In this document: one piece after another, positions 20,567 to 29,368 of the stretch
How the letters are laid out: each line of letters starts with the position of its first letter
Position numbering within the stretch: position 1 is the first letter of the stretch
NCBI RefSeq assembly: GCF_001509835.1
Contig: NZ_JXTJ01000012.1
Span: forward strand, 62,001-126,000
Length of the DNA: 64,000 nucleotides
DNA from: Allobosea sp. WAO
GTDB lineage: Bacteria > Pseudomonadota > Alphaproteobacteria > Rhizobiales > Beijerinckiaceae
Direction of reading: 5' to 3'
Program-made: the position numbers and the translations under genes
Notes under the pieces: generated by a model
Told to the model about the DNA's origin: nothing
Databases searched by the model: none
The model's input: only the letters and a program-made list of their open reading frames with translations

Positions 20567-21802
20567 TCACTGCAGGGTGTTCTTGTGGAGGGCGCCGCCT
20601 TTCATGATCAGCGGCAGCTTCGCGCCTTGTCCCTGGAAGACGCCGAGATCCTTGAGCGGGTCGCCATCGACCAGGATGATGTCGGCGAAAGCGCCTGCAC
20701 GCAGCGTGCCAAGCTTGCCTTCCATGCGCAGCAACTGCGCGCCGACCGTCGTCGCCGAGCGGATGATCTCGATCGGCGAGAGCACTTCGCGGCGCAGCAG
20801 GAACTCGCGCGACTGGTCGACCTGGAGCTGGCCGAGCAGATCCGAGCCATAGGCGACGGGGACGCCGGCGCGCTTGCAGATCTCGAGCGATTTCAGGCCG
20901 CCTTCGATGACGAGATCGTTCTTGGCCAGCATGTCGCCGGTCATCCCGAATTCGGCGGCGCGCTCCTTCATCGCATAATAGGCGACGAGGTTGGCGGTGA
21001 GAAACATGTTGTTCTCGGCCATCAGCTTGGCCGAGGCCTCGTCGATCAGATTGCCGTGCTCGATGGCGCGCACGCCGCATTGCGCGGCGCGGGTGATCGC
21101 TTCTGGCGTATAGGCATGGGCGCAGACATAGCGCCCGAAGGCCTTCGCCTCGGTGACGGCGGCGGTGACCTCCTCGACGGTGAACTGCATGGAGTCGAGT
21201 GGATCGTAAGGTGAGGCGACGCCGCCGGACATCATGATCTTGATGTGGTCGGCGCCGAGCCGCATCTGCTCGCGCGTCGACTTGATCACCGACGAGACGC
21301 CGTCGGAGATGTTCATCGTATAGGCCATGGCGTTGCAGCAATGGCAGCGCGCGCCGAAATCGGTGCGCCGGCGCGGATCGCTGTGGCCGCCGGTCGGGCC
21401 GATCGCGGCACCGGCGATGAACAGACGTGGGCCGGGAATGTCACCCTTTTCCACCGCCTCCTTGATGCCCCAGTCGGCGCCGCCGGTATCGCGCACCGAG
21501 GTGAAGCCGCGGTCGATCATGCCGCGCATCAGGCGGGCGGCGCGGGCGGTTGCGAGCGTCAGCGGCACGCTCTCCAGGATGCGGATATAGACCTCGGAGA
21601 GCATGACATGGACATGGCTGTCGATCAGCCCCGGCATCAGCGTACGGCCGCCGCAGTCGATGACATCGGCCTTGCCGGCCTTGATCGGCTTGTCGGAGAC
21701 CTCGCGGATCAGATCGCCCTCGACGAGGATCTCGTGGCCGCCTTGCAACTCCCCGAAACCGGGTTCCAGCATCGCGAAGTTGCGGAACAGGATCTGCGTC
21801 AT
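20567..21802 (-). CDS. Metal-dependent amidohydrolase, imidazolonepropionase/Xaa-Pro dipeptidase-like
   Basis: 411 residues, amidohydrolase superfamily TIM barrel. Metal-binding HxH is in LMPGLIDSHVHVM (about 56-66), a probable carboxylated Lys in HIKIMMSGGV, then HAYT, IEHGN and the catalytic Asp in VAYGSDLLGQ. The group includes bacterial prolidases and carboxypeptidases that release an amino acid from an amide or dipeptide. As first gene of a co-directional unit with an ABC importer, it probably processes the imported solute in the cytoplasm. A CHCC run (ARCHCCNAMAY, about 150) is unusual and might be another metal site. Confidence 0.85.
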   Translation of the reverse strand: MTQILFRNFAMLEPGFGELQGGHEILVEGDLIREVSDKPIKAGKADVIDCGGRTLMPGLIDSHVHVMLSEVYIRILESVPLTLATARAARLMRGMIDRGFTSVRDTGGADWGIKEAVEKGDIPGPRLFIAGAAIGPTGGHSDPRRRTDFGARCHCCNAMAYTMNISDGVSSVIKSTREQMRLGADHIKIMMSGGVASPYDPLDSMQFTVEEVTAAVTEAKAFGRYVCAHAYTPEAITRAAQCGVRAIEHGNLIDEASAKLMAENNMFLTANLVAYYAMKERAAEFGMTGDMLAKNDLVIEGGLKSLEICKRAGVPVAYGSDLLGQLQVDQSREFLLRREVLSPIEIIRSATTVGAQLLRMEGKLGTLRAGAFADIILVDGDPLKDLGVFQGQGAKLPLIMKGGALHKNTLQ

Positions 21803-21832
21803 GGCGGGCGGCCTCCGAGCGATCAGTCCTGA

Positions 21833-21861
21833 TATATTATGGGCGGAAATCTACTTGTCCA
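21833..21861 (-). promoter_or_regulatory. Candidate sigma-70 promoter of the amidohydrolase/ABC operon
   Basis: On the minus strand TGGACA (21861-21856), a 17-nt spacer and AATATA (21838-21833) precede the amidohydrolase start by about 30 bp, within an A/T-rich patch ATAATATATCA. The match to the consensus is moderate. Confidence 0.4.
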
Positions 21862-21904
21862 TCGCGCCATGCGAGTGCCGCCGGGCCGCCTTCTCCTGTT
21901 CCGA

Positions 21905-23188
21905 TCAGCCGGCCGCCATCGTGTTCTGGGCAAGCGTGCGCCGGCGGACAGGGCTCGAAAGCTCGTCGGCGAGCGCCCGGCTGATCGCCGGCAGACCCTC
22001 GAGCAGGTCCGGCAGATAAGCCTGCGAGGGCGGCAGGCGCTTGGGCAGTGCGTGCAGGGCCTTGGCCATCTGCATCGGGTCGCGCGGGCCTTCGCCGTTC
22101 TGCACGGGGTCGTGCAGCACGTCGATCAGGCGCAGGCTGTCGGCACGCTCGGCGCGGATCGCCTGTTCCCGCCGCGGCTTGACCCGCGGCACGATCAGGG
22201 CCGGCTTGTCGAAGGAGAGGATCTCGCAAAATGTGTTGTAGCCGCCCATGGCGACGACGCAGTGGGCGCGGTTCATCAGCAATTCGAGCCGCGGCTCGAA
22301 GCCGATGCTCTCCAGCTTCGGCAGCCGGCCGATGCGGTCGGTGAATTCCTTGCGCTTCTCGCGCGACATGAACGGGCCGAAGACGATCAGCGCCGGCAGC
22401 TCGATCGTCGGGTCGGCCTCGTAGGCTGATATCACCCAGTCGATCACGCCCGCGCCATCGCCGCCGCCGCCCGGCGTCACCAGGATGAACGGGCCCTTGG
22501 TGATCCGCGGATGCCGGTTCGGCGGCATGGGCGAGGGCACGGCGCGCTTGAGATAGCCGGTATAGCGCACCTTGTCGGCGAAGAGGTGCTGGTTGGGCAG
22601 GCCGAGAAGCGGGTTGTAGACGCTCTCCAGCCCGTAGACGAAGATGTCGTCATAGACATTGGCGAGTGCGTCGACCGCGCCGCTCAGGCGCCATTCCTCG
22701 TTCAGCGTGCAGGGCTCGTCGAGCACGTCGCGCAGGCCGAGCACGATGCGGGCGCCGCGCCGACGCAGGATTTCGAGCGAGGGCGCGAGTTCGCCGCGCA
22801 GGCCGAGCGGCTCCTTGTCGACGATCACCACATCCGGGTCGAAGGAGAGCACGACCTGCTTGATGATCTCGGTGCGCAGGCGAATCGTGTCGCCGAGGTC
22901 GAGGTTGAGGTGATGCGGCGAGTAGCGGCCGTCGCTCTGCTTCTCGATGCCGGGAATGCGGACATAGTCGACGCCGTCACCGAACTGGAAGCTCGAGATC
23001 ACCGACGAGCCGGAGACGATGATCACTGATATATGAGGGTAGCTCGCGACCAGCGAATTGGCGATCGCGCGGCAGCGGCGGATATGGCCGAGCCCGAAGG
23101 TGTCGTGGCTGTAGATCAGCACCCGCGGCGCATGAGGACCGGCGGGCGGGCGACGCGTCCCGCTATCGTCGATGAGGCTAAGGGACAT
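21905..23188 (-). CDS. Glycosyltransferase-like protein, MurG/GT28-type fold
   Basis: 427 residues. The N-terminal VLIYSHDTFGLGHIRRCRAIA and C-terminal VTPGGGGDGA and VVAMGGYNTFCEIL motifs are those of a GT-B glycosyltransferase of the MurG/GT28-like predicted family (GLGH for sugar-nucleotide handling, GGYNT near the nucleotide site). Substrates are unknown. It probably acts on an envelope glycan with the next two genes (deacetylase-like and GT4), which overlap head to tail (23178-23188, 24056-24059). The ATG at 23188 starts MSLSLIDDSG. An analogous gene lies at 39147-40298. Confidence 0.8.
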   Translation of the reverse strand: MSLSLIDDSGTRRPPAGPHAPRVLIYSHDTFGLGHIRRCRAIANSLVASYPHISVIIVSGSSVISSFQFGDGVDYVRIPGIEKQSDGRYSPHHLNLDLGDTIRLRTEIIKQVVLSFDPDVVIVDKEPLGLRGELAPSLEILRRRGARIVLGLRDVLDEPCTLNEEWRLSGAVDALANVYDDIFVYGLESVYNPLLGLPNQHLFADKVRYTGYLKRAVPSPMPPNRHPRITKGPFILVTPGGGGDGAGVIDWVISAYEADPTIELPALIVFGPFMSREKRKEFTDRIGRLPKLESIGFEPRLELLMNRAHCVVAMGGYNTFCEILSFDKPALIVPRVKPRREQAIRAERADSLRLIDVLHDPVQNGEGPRDPMQMAKALHALPKRLPPSQAYLPDLLEGLPAISRALADELSSPVRRRTLAQNTMAAG

Positions 23189-24059
23189 CCCGCGTCGCGT
23201 CCTCTGCTGGAGGGTCAGACGGCCTCCTGGGGACGGAGAACGCACCGATACTGCCGGCGACCATAGCGCCGGCCGCGGCGCGCTCCAAGTCCACCGGCAG
23301 CGCAAACAGCGCCTGAGGCGTCACAAAATCGATGGCCGCATGGCTGCCGATCCTGGCCAGCAATTCCTCGAGAAAGGCCCAGCAGGCTGCGTCATGATCG
23401 CGATGGTGGAGCAGCAGGCCGAATTGGGTATCGCCCGCCATCCGCGTGCGGCGCTGGACGAGCAAAGCGAGCATTTCGGCGAGCAGGTCATTGGCATGGC
23501 GGCCGGCGCGGCCACCATGCCAATCGATCAGGTCGAGGTCGGTGTTGACCAGCACCGGGCTGCCCGGCGCGCCGAGGCTGAATTTGCGGAAGCAGGACAG
23601 GCCGGCAAGCCCGATTCCGGGCAGGGCGAGGGCAATGGCCGGGTCGATCCGGTTCCAGGGCGGCACGAAGACGGGCAGGGCGCGTGCGCCGAACAGCTCG
23701 CGCAGGCGTCGCCAGCCCTGTGCGATCTCGGCGAGCGCGACGTCGGGCGGCCGGTGATTGCCGACCTCGGCCTTCTTCTGGGGTGCCGGCGCATGGTTCT
23801 CGTGCGTCACGCCGTGCTGGCAGGGGAAAAGCATCGGCGCGCTTTCGAGCCGCCGGGCCAGAGGTTCCTCGGCGAGGAGCGGGATGCTCGCCAGAAGGAC
23901 CGGCACCGTGAAGCGCTCGCCGAGCGCGGCGAGCCGGTCGAGCTGGCCGCTGGGGGCGACGGCATCGTCGTCGCGCAGCCAGAGCGCGATGCGCCGGCCG
24001 GCGAGGGCCCAGCGGTCGAGTTCGGCGAGAAGGTCGGCCCAATCTGCGCCCGTGCTCAT
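23178..24059 (-). CDS. Polysaccharide deacetylase-like protein
   Basis: 293 residues. IALWLRDDDAVAPSGQL (about 24-40) carries the tandem aspartates and FPCQHGVTHENHAP (about 84-97) the metal-binding histidines expected of NodB-type deacetylases, and a late LHHRDHD motif (about 223) gives another His group. The usual NodB motif spacing is not followed closely, so this is a divergent member. Start ATG 24059 overlaps the upstream GT stop (ATGA), so translation is coupled. It may remove acetyl groups from a glycan built by the neighbouring transferases. Confidence 0.7.
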   Translation of the reverse strand: MSTGADWADLLAELDRWALAGRRIALWLRDDDAVAPSGQLDRLAALGERFTVPVLLASIPLLAEEPLARRLESAPMLFPCQHGVTHENHAPAPQKKAEVGNHRPPDVALAEIAQGWRRLRELFGARALPVFVPPWNRIDPAIALALPGIGLAGLSCFRKFSLGAPGSPVLVNTDLDLIDWHGGRAGRHANDLLAEMLALLVQRRTRMAGDTQFGLLLHHRDHDAACWAFLEELLARIGSHAAIDFVTPQALFALPVDLERAAAGAMVAGSIGAFSVPRRPSDPPAEDATRDVP

Positions 24060-25204
24060 CGGTTTGCTCCGCAAGGGCGGGCGCGGTGGCGCTGCAGCGC
24101 GGTTTCCAGGGCGCCGCCGAGTATGGCGCAGGCCGCCTCGCCATTGCGCTCCTCGCGGGCGAAGATCCGGGCGGCGGCGCCGAGGTGCTCGCGCAAATCG
24201 GGCTGGTCGATCAGGGTCGCGATCGTATCGGCCAGGGCCGCTTCGTCATGATCCGCCACCAGGAGACCGGTCCGGCCGGTCTCGACCACCGCCGGGACGC
24301 CACCGCTGTGCAGCGCCGCAACAGGCAAGCCGGCGGCCTGCGCCTCCAGATAGACCAGGCCATAGGCCTCGTTGAGCCCGGGCCAGACGAAGAGATCATG
24401 GGCGGCGAGCTCGGCCCTCGTCTCGGCATTGCCGATCCTGCCGACCCAGCGCAGGCGCTGTGGCGGAAAACCGGCAAAGGCGGCCTCGACGGCGGCGCGC
24501 TGGCTGCCGTCGCCGATCAGGGTCAGGGTCCAGGGCTTGTCGAGTATCCCGGCGAGGGTGCGCGCCAGCGCGAAATAGCTGTTCTCCTTGGTGCCCTTGC
24601 GCATCATCGCGACGACGATGAGACGAACCGGCTCGCCTGCCGGCCGCGCGACGCCGCTCCGGATCGGCCGCTCGCCATCGGCGAGCAGGAAGGGCGGCAG
24701 GTCGACGAGCGGGACCTCCTCCGGGAGCAGCTTGGCGAGGCCTTCGCGATCGCGCGCCGTCATGCACAGCTGTAGATCGGCCCGCAGGATCGCGTCGCGG
24801 GCCAGCGCCGCTGCCGTCGCCCAGGGGCCTTCGAAGCGCTTCGGGGCGTCGCTGGCTTCGGCGAGGAGATAGGGCAGGGCGAAGCGCTCGATCAGGGCGG
24901 GGCCGATCAGGTCCGGGGCGCGATAGTGGCAATGATAGGTAAAGAACAGGTCGGGCCGGGCGCCCGGATCTTGCCAGCTTCGGGCAAGCGGCTCGATCAC
25001 CTCCTGCGCCGCGGCCTGGTTGGCGACGAGCTCTGCTTCGTTCGGCTCGCGCATGAAGCTGCGCTCTGCCGGCACGATCTCGACGCGATGGCCGAGCCGC
25101 TCCAGCAGCGTGACGAGCTGCCGGGCCATGCGCCGGTCCCCGGAGAGGGCACCGTCGCCATACCGGTTGAGCGGCGTATGGAAGGCGATCTTCAAGGCAG
25201 GCAT
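24056..25204 (-). CDS. Glycosyltransferase family 4 protein
   Basis: 382 residues, GT-B fold. The C-terminal half has the nucleotide-sugar region with IVVAMMRKGTKENSYFALAR and LFVWPGLNEAYGLVYLEAQAAGLPV, the family EX7E motif (GLNEAYGLVYLEAQ), followed by a retaining GT4 end. The N-terminal half begins KIAFHTPLNRYGDGALSGDRR. The acceptor is unknown. It is the first gene of the three-gene envelope set, 27 bp after the peptide-importer permease, so read-through is likely. Confidence 0.85.
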   Translation of the reverse strand: MPALKIAFHTPLNRYGDGALSGDRRMARQLVTLLERLGHRVEIVPAERSFMREPNEAELVANQAAAQEVIEPLARSWQDPGARPDLFFTYHCHYRAPDLIGPALIERFALPYLLAEASDAPKRFEGPWATAAALARDAILRADLQLCMTARDREGLAKLLPEEVPLVDLPPFLLADGERPIRSGVARPAGEPVRLIVVAMMRKGTKENSYFALARTLAGILDKPWTLTLIGDGSQRAAVEAAFAGFPPQRLRWVGRIGNAETRAELAAHDLFVWPGLNEAYGLVYLEAQAAGLPVAALHSGGVPAVVETGRTGLLVADHDEAALADTIATLIDQPDLREHLGAAARIFAREERNGEAACAILGGALETALQRHRARPCGANR

Positions 25205-25231
25205 GGAAGGCGGTCCGGCCGAGACACGCGC

Positions 25232-26425
25232 TCAGCGATAAGGATCGGCCGCATCGCGCAGGCCGTCACCGAGGAAATTGAAGGCGAGGATGATCAGGAT
25301 GACCGGCACGCACGGAAAGAGCAGCCAGGGGTAGAGCGCCACCACGTTGATGTTCTGGGCCTCGTTGAGCAGCACGCCCCAGCTGGTGATCGGCGGCCTG
25401 AGGCCGAGGCCGAGGAAGGAGAGCGCGGTCTCGCCGAGAATGGTCTTGGGCACGGTGATCGTCGCGGCGGCGATGAGATGGCTCATGAAGCCGGGCACGA
25501 GATGCAGGCCGATGATGCGGGCGGGCTTGGCGCCCATCAGCTGGGCCGCGACGACATAGTCCTCCTCGCGCAGCGAAAGCAGTTTTGAGCGCACCGCCCG
25601 CGCCAGCCCGGTCCAGTCCATCAGGCCGAGGATCACGGTGATGCCGAAATAGACCAGGAGCGGGCTCCAGGAAGCCGGCATGATCGCGCTCAGCGCCAGC
25701 CAGAGCGGGATATGCGGCAGCGATTGCACGATCTCGATCAGGCGTTGGACGAAAAGGTCGACCTTGCCGCCGTAATAGCCGGCGATGCCGCCGATGATTA
25801 CGCCGAGCACGAAGGAGACCATGACGCCGAGCAGGCCGATAGTCAGCGAGATGCGCCCGCCATAAATGATGCGCGAGAGCATGTCGCGGCCGAGCCGGTC
25901 GGTGCCGAGCAGGAAGAGCGTGCCGCCTTCGGGCGGGCAGAACAGGTGCAGATTGCCAGGCACCAGCCCCCAGAAATAATAACCGTCACCGCGGCAGAAG
26001 AAGCGGATCTGCTGGGGCCGCGACGTGTCGACGTCGTATTCGCGCTTCAGGTTCTCCATGTTGAGGCGCTGGGTATAGGGATAGACGAAGGGGCCGAGGA
26101 AGGTGCCCTCGTGGAAGAGGTGCACGCGCTGCGGCGGTGCCCGGATGAAGTCGGTGTCGCGGGTCGTGTAGTGATAGGGCGCCAGGAACTCGCAGATCAC
26201 GATCGAGGCGTACATCACGAGGATGATGACGCCGGAGATCACCGCGAGCTTGTGCCGGCGGAACTTCCACCACATCAGCTGCAGTTGCGAGGCGAGATAG
26301 ACGCGCTCCTGCTCCGGCGACATCTTCTCGACGGCATAGGGCTCGAACGGCGCCGTCGACCAGCGATGCGGCAAAGGGGGAGGGCCGGCGGCGGGCTCGG
26401 TGGCGGGGGGCGGCGGTGTCGTCAC
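25232..26425 (-). CDS. Oligopeptide ABC transporter permease, DppC/YejE-like
   Basis: 397 residues. A long cytoplasmic N-terminal part precedes the first helix (about 60), then a large periplasmic loop of about 120 residues (including FFCRGDGYYFWGLVPGNL), then TM helices with the EAA-like VVAAQLMGAKPARIIGLHLVPG and SFLGLGLRPPITSWG. The long loop is as in YejE-type permeases. It pairs with the 26422-27423 permease, which overlaps it by 4 bp, in uptake of peptides or related solutes. Confidence 0.88.
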   Translation of the reverse strand: MTTPPPPATEPAAGPPPLPHRWSTAPFEPYAVEKMSPEQERVYLASQLQLMWWKFRRHKLAVISGVIILVMYASIVICEFLAPYHYTTRDTDFIRAPPQRVHLFHEGTFLGPFVYPYTQRLNMENLKREYDVDTSRPQQIRFFCRGDGYYFWGLVPGNLHLFCPPEGGTLFLLGTDRLGRDMLSRIIYGGRISLTIGLLGVMVSFVLGVIIGGIAGYYGGKVDLFVQRLIEIVQSLPHIPLWLALSAIMPASWSPLLVYFGITVILGLMDWTGLARAVRSKLLSLREEDYVVAAQLMGAKPARIIGLHLVPGFMSHLIAAATITVPKTILGETALSFLGLGLRPPITSWGVLLNEAQNINVVALYPWLLFPCVPVILIILAFNFLGDGLRDAADPYR

Positions 26426-27423
26426 TTGGTCGCCGTTCCCTGCAGGCGGATGCGTGGGTCGAGGATCGCGAGCGCGATGTCGGAGATCAGCACACCGATC
26501 ACGGTCAGGAAAGACAGGAACATCAGGAACGAGCCGGCGAGATACATATCCTGGCTCTGCAGAGCCCGGATCAATAGCGGCCCGGTGGTTTGCAGCGAGA
26601 GCACGATCGCGACGATCTCGGCGCCGGAGACGATCGAGGGCAGGATGTCGCCGATATCGGAGATGAAGAAGTTCAGCGACATGCGCAGTGGGTACTTGCG
26701 CAGCGCCTTGCCCGGCGGCAGGCCCTTGGCCCGGGCGGTGACGTAATACTGCTTCTGGAGCTCATCGAGCAGGTTGGCGCGTACCGAGCGGATCATCCCG
26801 GCGGTGCCGCCGGCGCCAATGATGATCACGGGTATCCAGAGATGCTCGAGCACCGATCGGAACTTCGCCCAGCTCATCGGCTGGTTGAGGTATTGGGGGT
26901 CGACGAGCCCGCCTATCGAGGTGCCGAACCAGACATTGGCGAAATAAAGGAAGATCAGCGCCAGCAGGAAGTGCGGCACGGCAAGGCCGATCAGGCCGAT
27001 GAAGGAGAGGCCGTAATCGCCCCAGCTGTACTGGTGCGTCGCCGAATAGATGCCGATCGGGAAAGCGACGATCCAGGTGAAGATGATGGTGAAGAAGGAG
27101 ACCACCATCGTCAGGAACAGCCGGTCGCCGACGACGTCGCGGACCGGCAGCTGGTACTCGAAGGAATAACCCATATCGCCGCGCATGAGCCCGGTGACCC
27201 ACCAGAAATAGCGCTCCAGCGGCGGCTTGTCGAAACCGTACTCCTTCTTCAGGAACTCGACGCGGCTCATGTCCGCCTTCTCGCCCTGGGCCTGCATCTC
27301 GGCGACCATGGTCTCGAAATAATCGCCTTCGGGCAGGTTGATGACCGTGAAGATCAGGGCGCTGGTGATCAGCAGCGTCGGGATCATCACCAGGATGCGC
27401 TTGAAGATGTAGCTCAGCAGCAC
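26422..27423 (-). CDS. Oligopeptide ABC transporter permease, DppB/YejB-like
   Basis: 333 residues with about six membrane helices, starting LLSYIFKRILVMIPTLLITS and containing the EAA-like YYVTARAKGLPPGKALRKYPL. It forms the permease heterodimer with the following YejE-like protein. It is minus strand, 13 bp after the binding-protein gene. Confidence 0.9.
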   Translation of the reverse strand: MLLSYIFKRILVMIPTLLITSALIFTVINLPEGDYFETMVAEMQAQGEKADMSRVEFLKKEYGFDKPPLERYFWWVTGLMRGDMGYSFEYQLPVRDVVGDRLFLTMVVSFFTIIFTWIVAFPIGIYSATHQYSWGDYGLSFIGLIGLAVPHFLLALIFLYFANVWFGTSIGGLVDPQYLNQPMSWAKFRSVLEHLWIPVIIIGAGGTAGMIRSVRANLLDELQKQYYVTARAKGLPPGKALRKYPLRMSLNFFISDIGDILPSIVSGAEIVAIVLSLQTTGPLLIRALQSQDMYLAGSFLMFLSFLTVIGVLISDIALAILDPRIRLQGTATK

Positions 27424-27436
27424 GACCTTGCGCCCC

Positions 27437-29368
27437 TCACTTTGCTGCCGGTGCGTTGGCGAACCAGAAGGTGTCCGGCAGCGAGCGGCCGAAGAAGGCG
27501 CCAGGCTCGAAGCTGTAGAGCCCTTTTTCCGGGACGTTGCGCAGGTTCCTGGAGACCACGACGGGTTGCAGCGTGGCGTTGACCACGCCGATCGAGAAAA
27601 GCTGCTCGGCGTTGATCCTGAGCATCCTCTGCCAGATCACCCGGCGCTCGTCATGCGTCGCGGACTGGCGCCAGGCGATGTAGAGCTGGACGAGCTCGTT
27701 CGCCGCCTGAAGATCGGGCGCCTCGCCCTCGCGCCCGCCGGATTCGTAGAACTGGCCCCAGCGCGGCCAGTTGAACTGACTCGACGAGGTCGGCGCCAGG
27801 GCGTCCGGCTCCATCTCGGCGGCGACCAGCGCATTGTCCATGCCGGTCCAGACCGACATCACCGTCTGGCCGGCGAGGATGCGGCGGCGGAAGACGTCGA
27901 GCTGCGAGGAGCGCGGGTGCATCTTGAGCCCGATGGCCCGGAAATCCTCCTTCAGCAGATCGAGGATATCGGTCTCCTCGGTCGAGGCGCCGGCGGTCTC
28001 GATGTTGAACTCCAGCCGTCGTCCGTCTGGGAACAGCCTGATGCCTTCGGCATCGCGCTTCGAAAGACCGACATCGTCGAGCAAGCGGTTGGCCTCGGCG
28101 ACATCGTGCTTCATCCACATGTCGGCGAGTTCGCGGTCGTGCAGCGGGCTTTCGGGCAGAGCGGTGTTGCCGCTCTCCTTGGCGAGGCCGAAGAAGATGA
28201 CGCGGTTGACGTCCTTGCGGTTGATCGAGAGCGAGAGCGCGCGGCGCCAGCGCAGATCGTGATTGAGCGCGCGCCAGGCAGGGTCGACGGCGTTGAAGTT
28301 CGGCATCAGGGCGAAGTAGGCGCCTTCGGCGCGCTTCCACAGCCTGACGTCGAAGTTCATCCGCTTCGAGGCTTCCTTGAGGAAGGTGTAGTTGTCGAAG
28401 CGCAGATAGCGCGCCTGCAGGTCGCTTTCGCCGGCTGCGGTCTTGGCCGGGATCAGCGAAGCGGTGCCGATCGTCATCGTCACCGCGTCGATATAGGGCA
28501 GCTGGCGCCCGTTCTCGTCGATGCGATGGTAGTAGGGGTTGCGGGTGAAGATGAACTGCTCGGCCGGGATCGGCGTGGTGTTGCGCCAGGGGTCGAGCGT
28601 CGGCAGGTCGGGATTCTCCGGTCGGTACTGGCGGGAGAAGCGCTCGTGCAGCGCGCCCCAGTCCTTGACGCGGACCTCGCGCACCTTCTGCGCCAGCGCC
28701 TCCTTCTCGGCATAGCGATGGTGGAACTGCCGCAGGTAATGGGCAGGCATGGCGATGTAGAGCGGCTGTGCCCCGGCCAGCGCCGGCAGGAAGACCGGGT
28801 TCGGCTTTGACCAGGAAAAGCGCACGGTCAGCGGATCGATGACCTCGAAGGTCGCCTTCTCATCGGCGATGACCAGTGCCTGCGGCGGCCCGCCCGGCGA
28901 GAGCCGCTTATTGTTGGCGACGTCCTCCCACCAGTAGCGGAAATCCTCGGCCGTGAACGGGTGCCCGTCCGACCAGCGATGGCCGGGCCGGAGCCGCAAG
29001 GTGAAGACGCGGCCACGCTCGACCTCGACGGCTTCGAGCAGGTCCGGCACGAGCTCGAGTTTGTCGTCGTAGACGACGAGCCGGGTGTAGCCGTAGATCG
29101 TCATCATGCGGATGTCGCGCTGGTCGCCCATCAGCACGCGCAGCGTGCCGCCATGCCGGCCGGGCTCGCGACCCATCGCCGCGACATCGATGACCCGCGG
29201 CTTCGCCGGCAGGCGCTGGTCGAGCGGCGGCAGCTTTCCGGCTGCAATCTGCGCGGCGAGGGAAGGGCTGTCGATGAAGCCCTCGGCTTGGGCGGAGCCG
29301 GCGAAGGGCAGGTTCTGCGTCGCCAGCGCGGCGAGCATCAGGAGGGTTTCACGCCGGGTCGTCATCAT
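27437..29368 (-). CDS. ABC transporter substrate-binding protein, family 5 (oligopeptide-type)
   Basis: 643 residues. A signal peptide (MMTTRRETLLMLAALATQNL; the RR pair makes Tat export possible) has its cleavage near AQAEG. HRWSDGHPFTAEDFRYWWEDV (about 130) is the hallmark of SBP family 5. It binds oligopeptides or other solutes for the downstream permeases. The length is at the upper end of this family. Its ATG overlaps the ATPase stop (ATGA). Confidence 0.88.
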   Translation of the reverse strand: MMTTRRETLLMLAALATQNLPFAGSAQAEGFIDSPSLAAQIAAGKLPPLDQRLPAKPRVIDVAAMGREPGRHGGTLRVLMGDQRDIRMMTIYGYTRLVVYDDKLELVPDLLEAVEVERGRVFTLRLRPGHRWSDGHPFTAEDFRYWWEDVANNKRLSPGGPPQALVIADEKATFEVIDPLTVRFSWSKPNPVFLPALAGAQPLYIAMPAHYLRQFHHRYAEKEALAQKVREVRVKDWGALHERFSRQYRPENPDLPTLDPWRNTTPIPAEQFIFTRNPYYHRIDENGRQLPYIDAVTMTIGTASLIPAKTAAGESDLQARYLRFDNYTFLKEASKRMNFDVRLWKRAEGAYFALMPNFNAVDPAWRALNHDLRWRRALSLSINRKDVNRVIFFGLAKESGNTALPESPLHDRELADMWMKHDVAEANRLLDDVGLSKRDAEGIRLFPDGRRLEFNIETAGASTEETDILDLLKEDFRAIGLKMHPRSSQLDVFRRRILAGQTVMSVWTGMDNALVAAEMEPDALAPTSSSQFNWPRWGQFYESGGREGEAPDLQAANELVQLYIAWRQSATHDERRVIWQRMLRINAEQLFSIGVVNATLQPVVVSRNLRNVPEKGLYSFEPGAFFGRSLPDTFWFANAPAAK

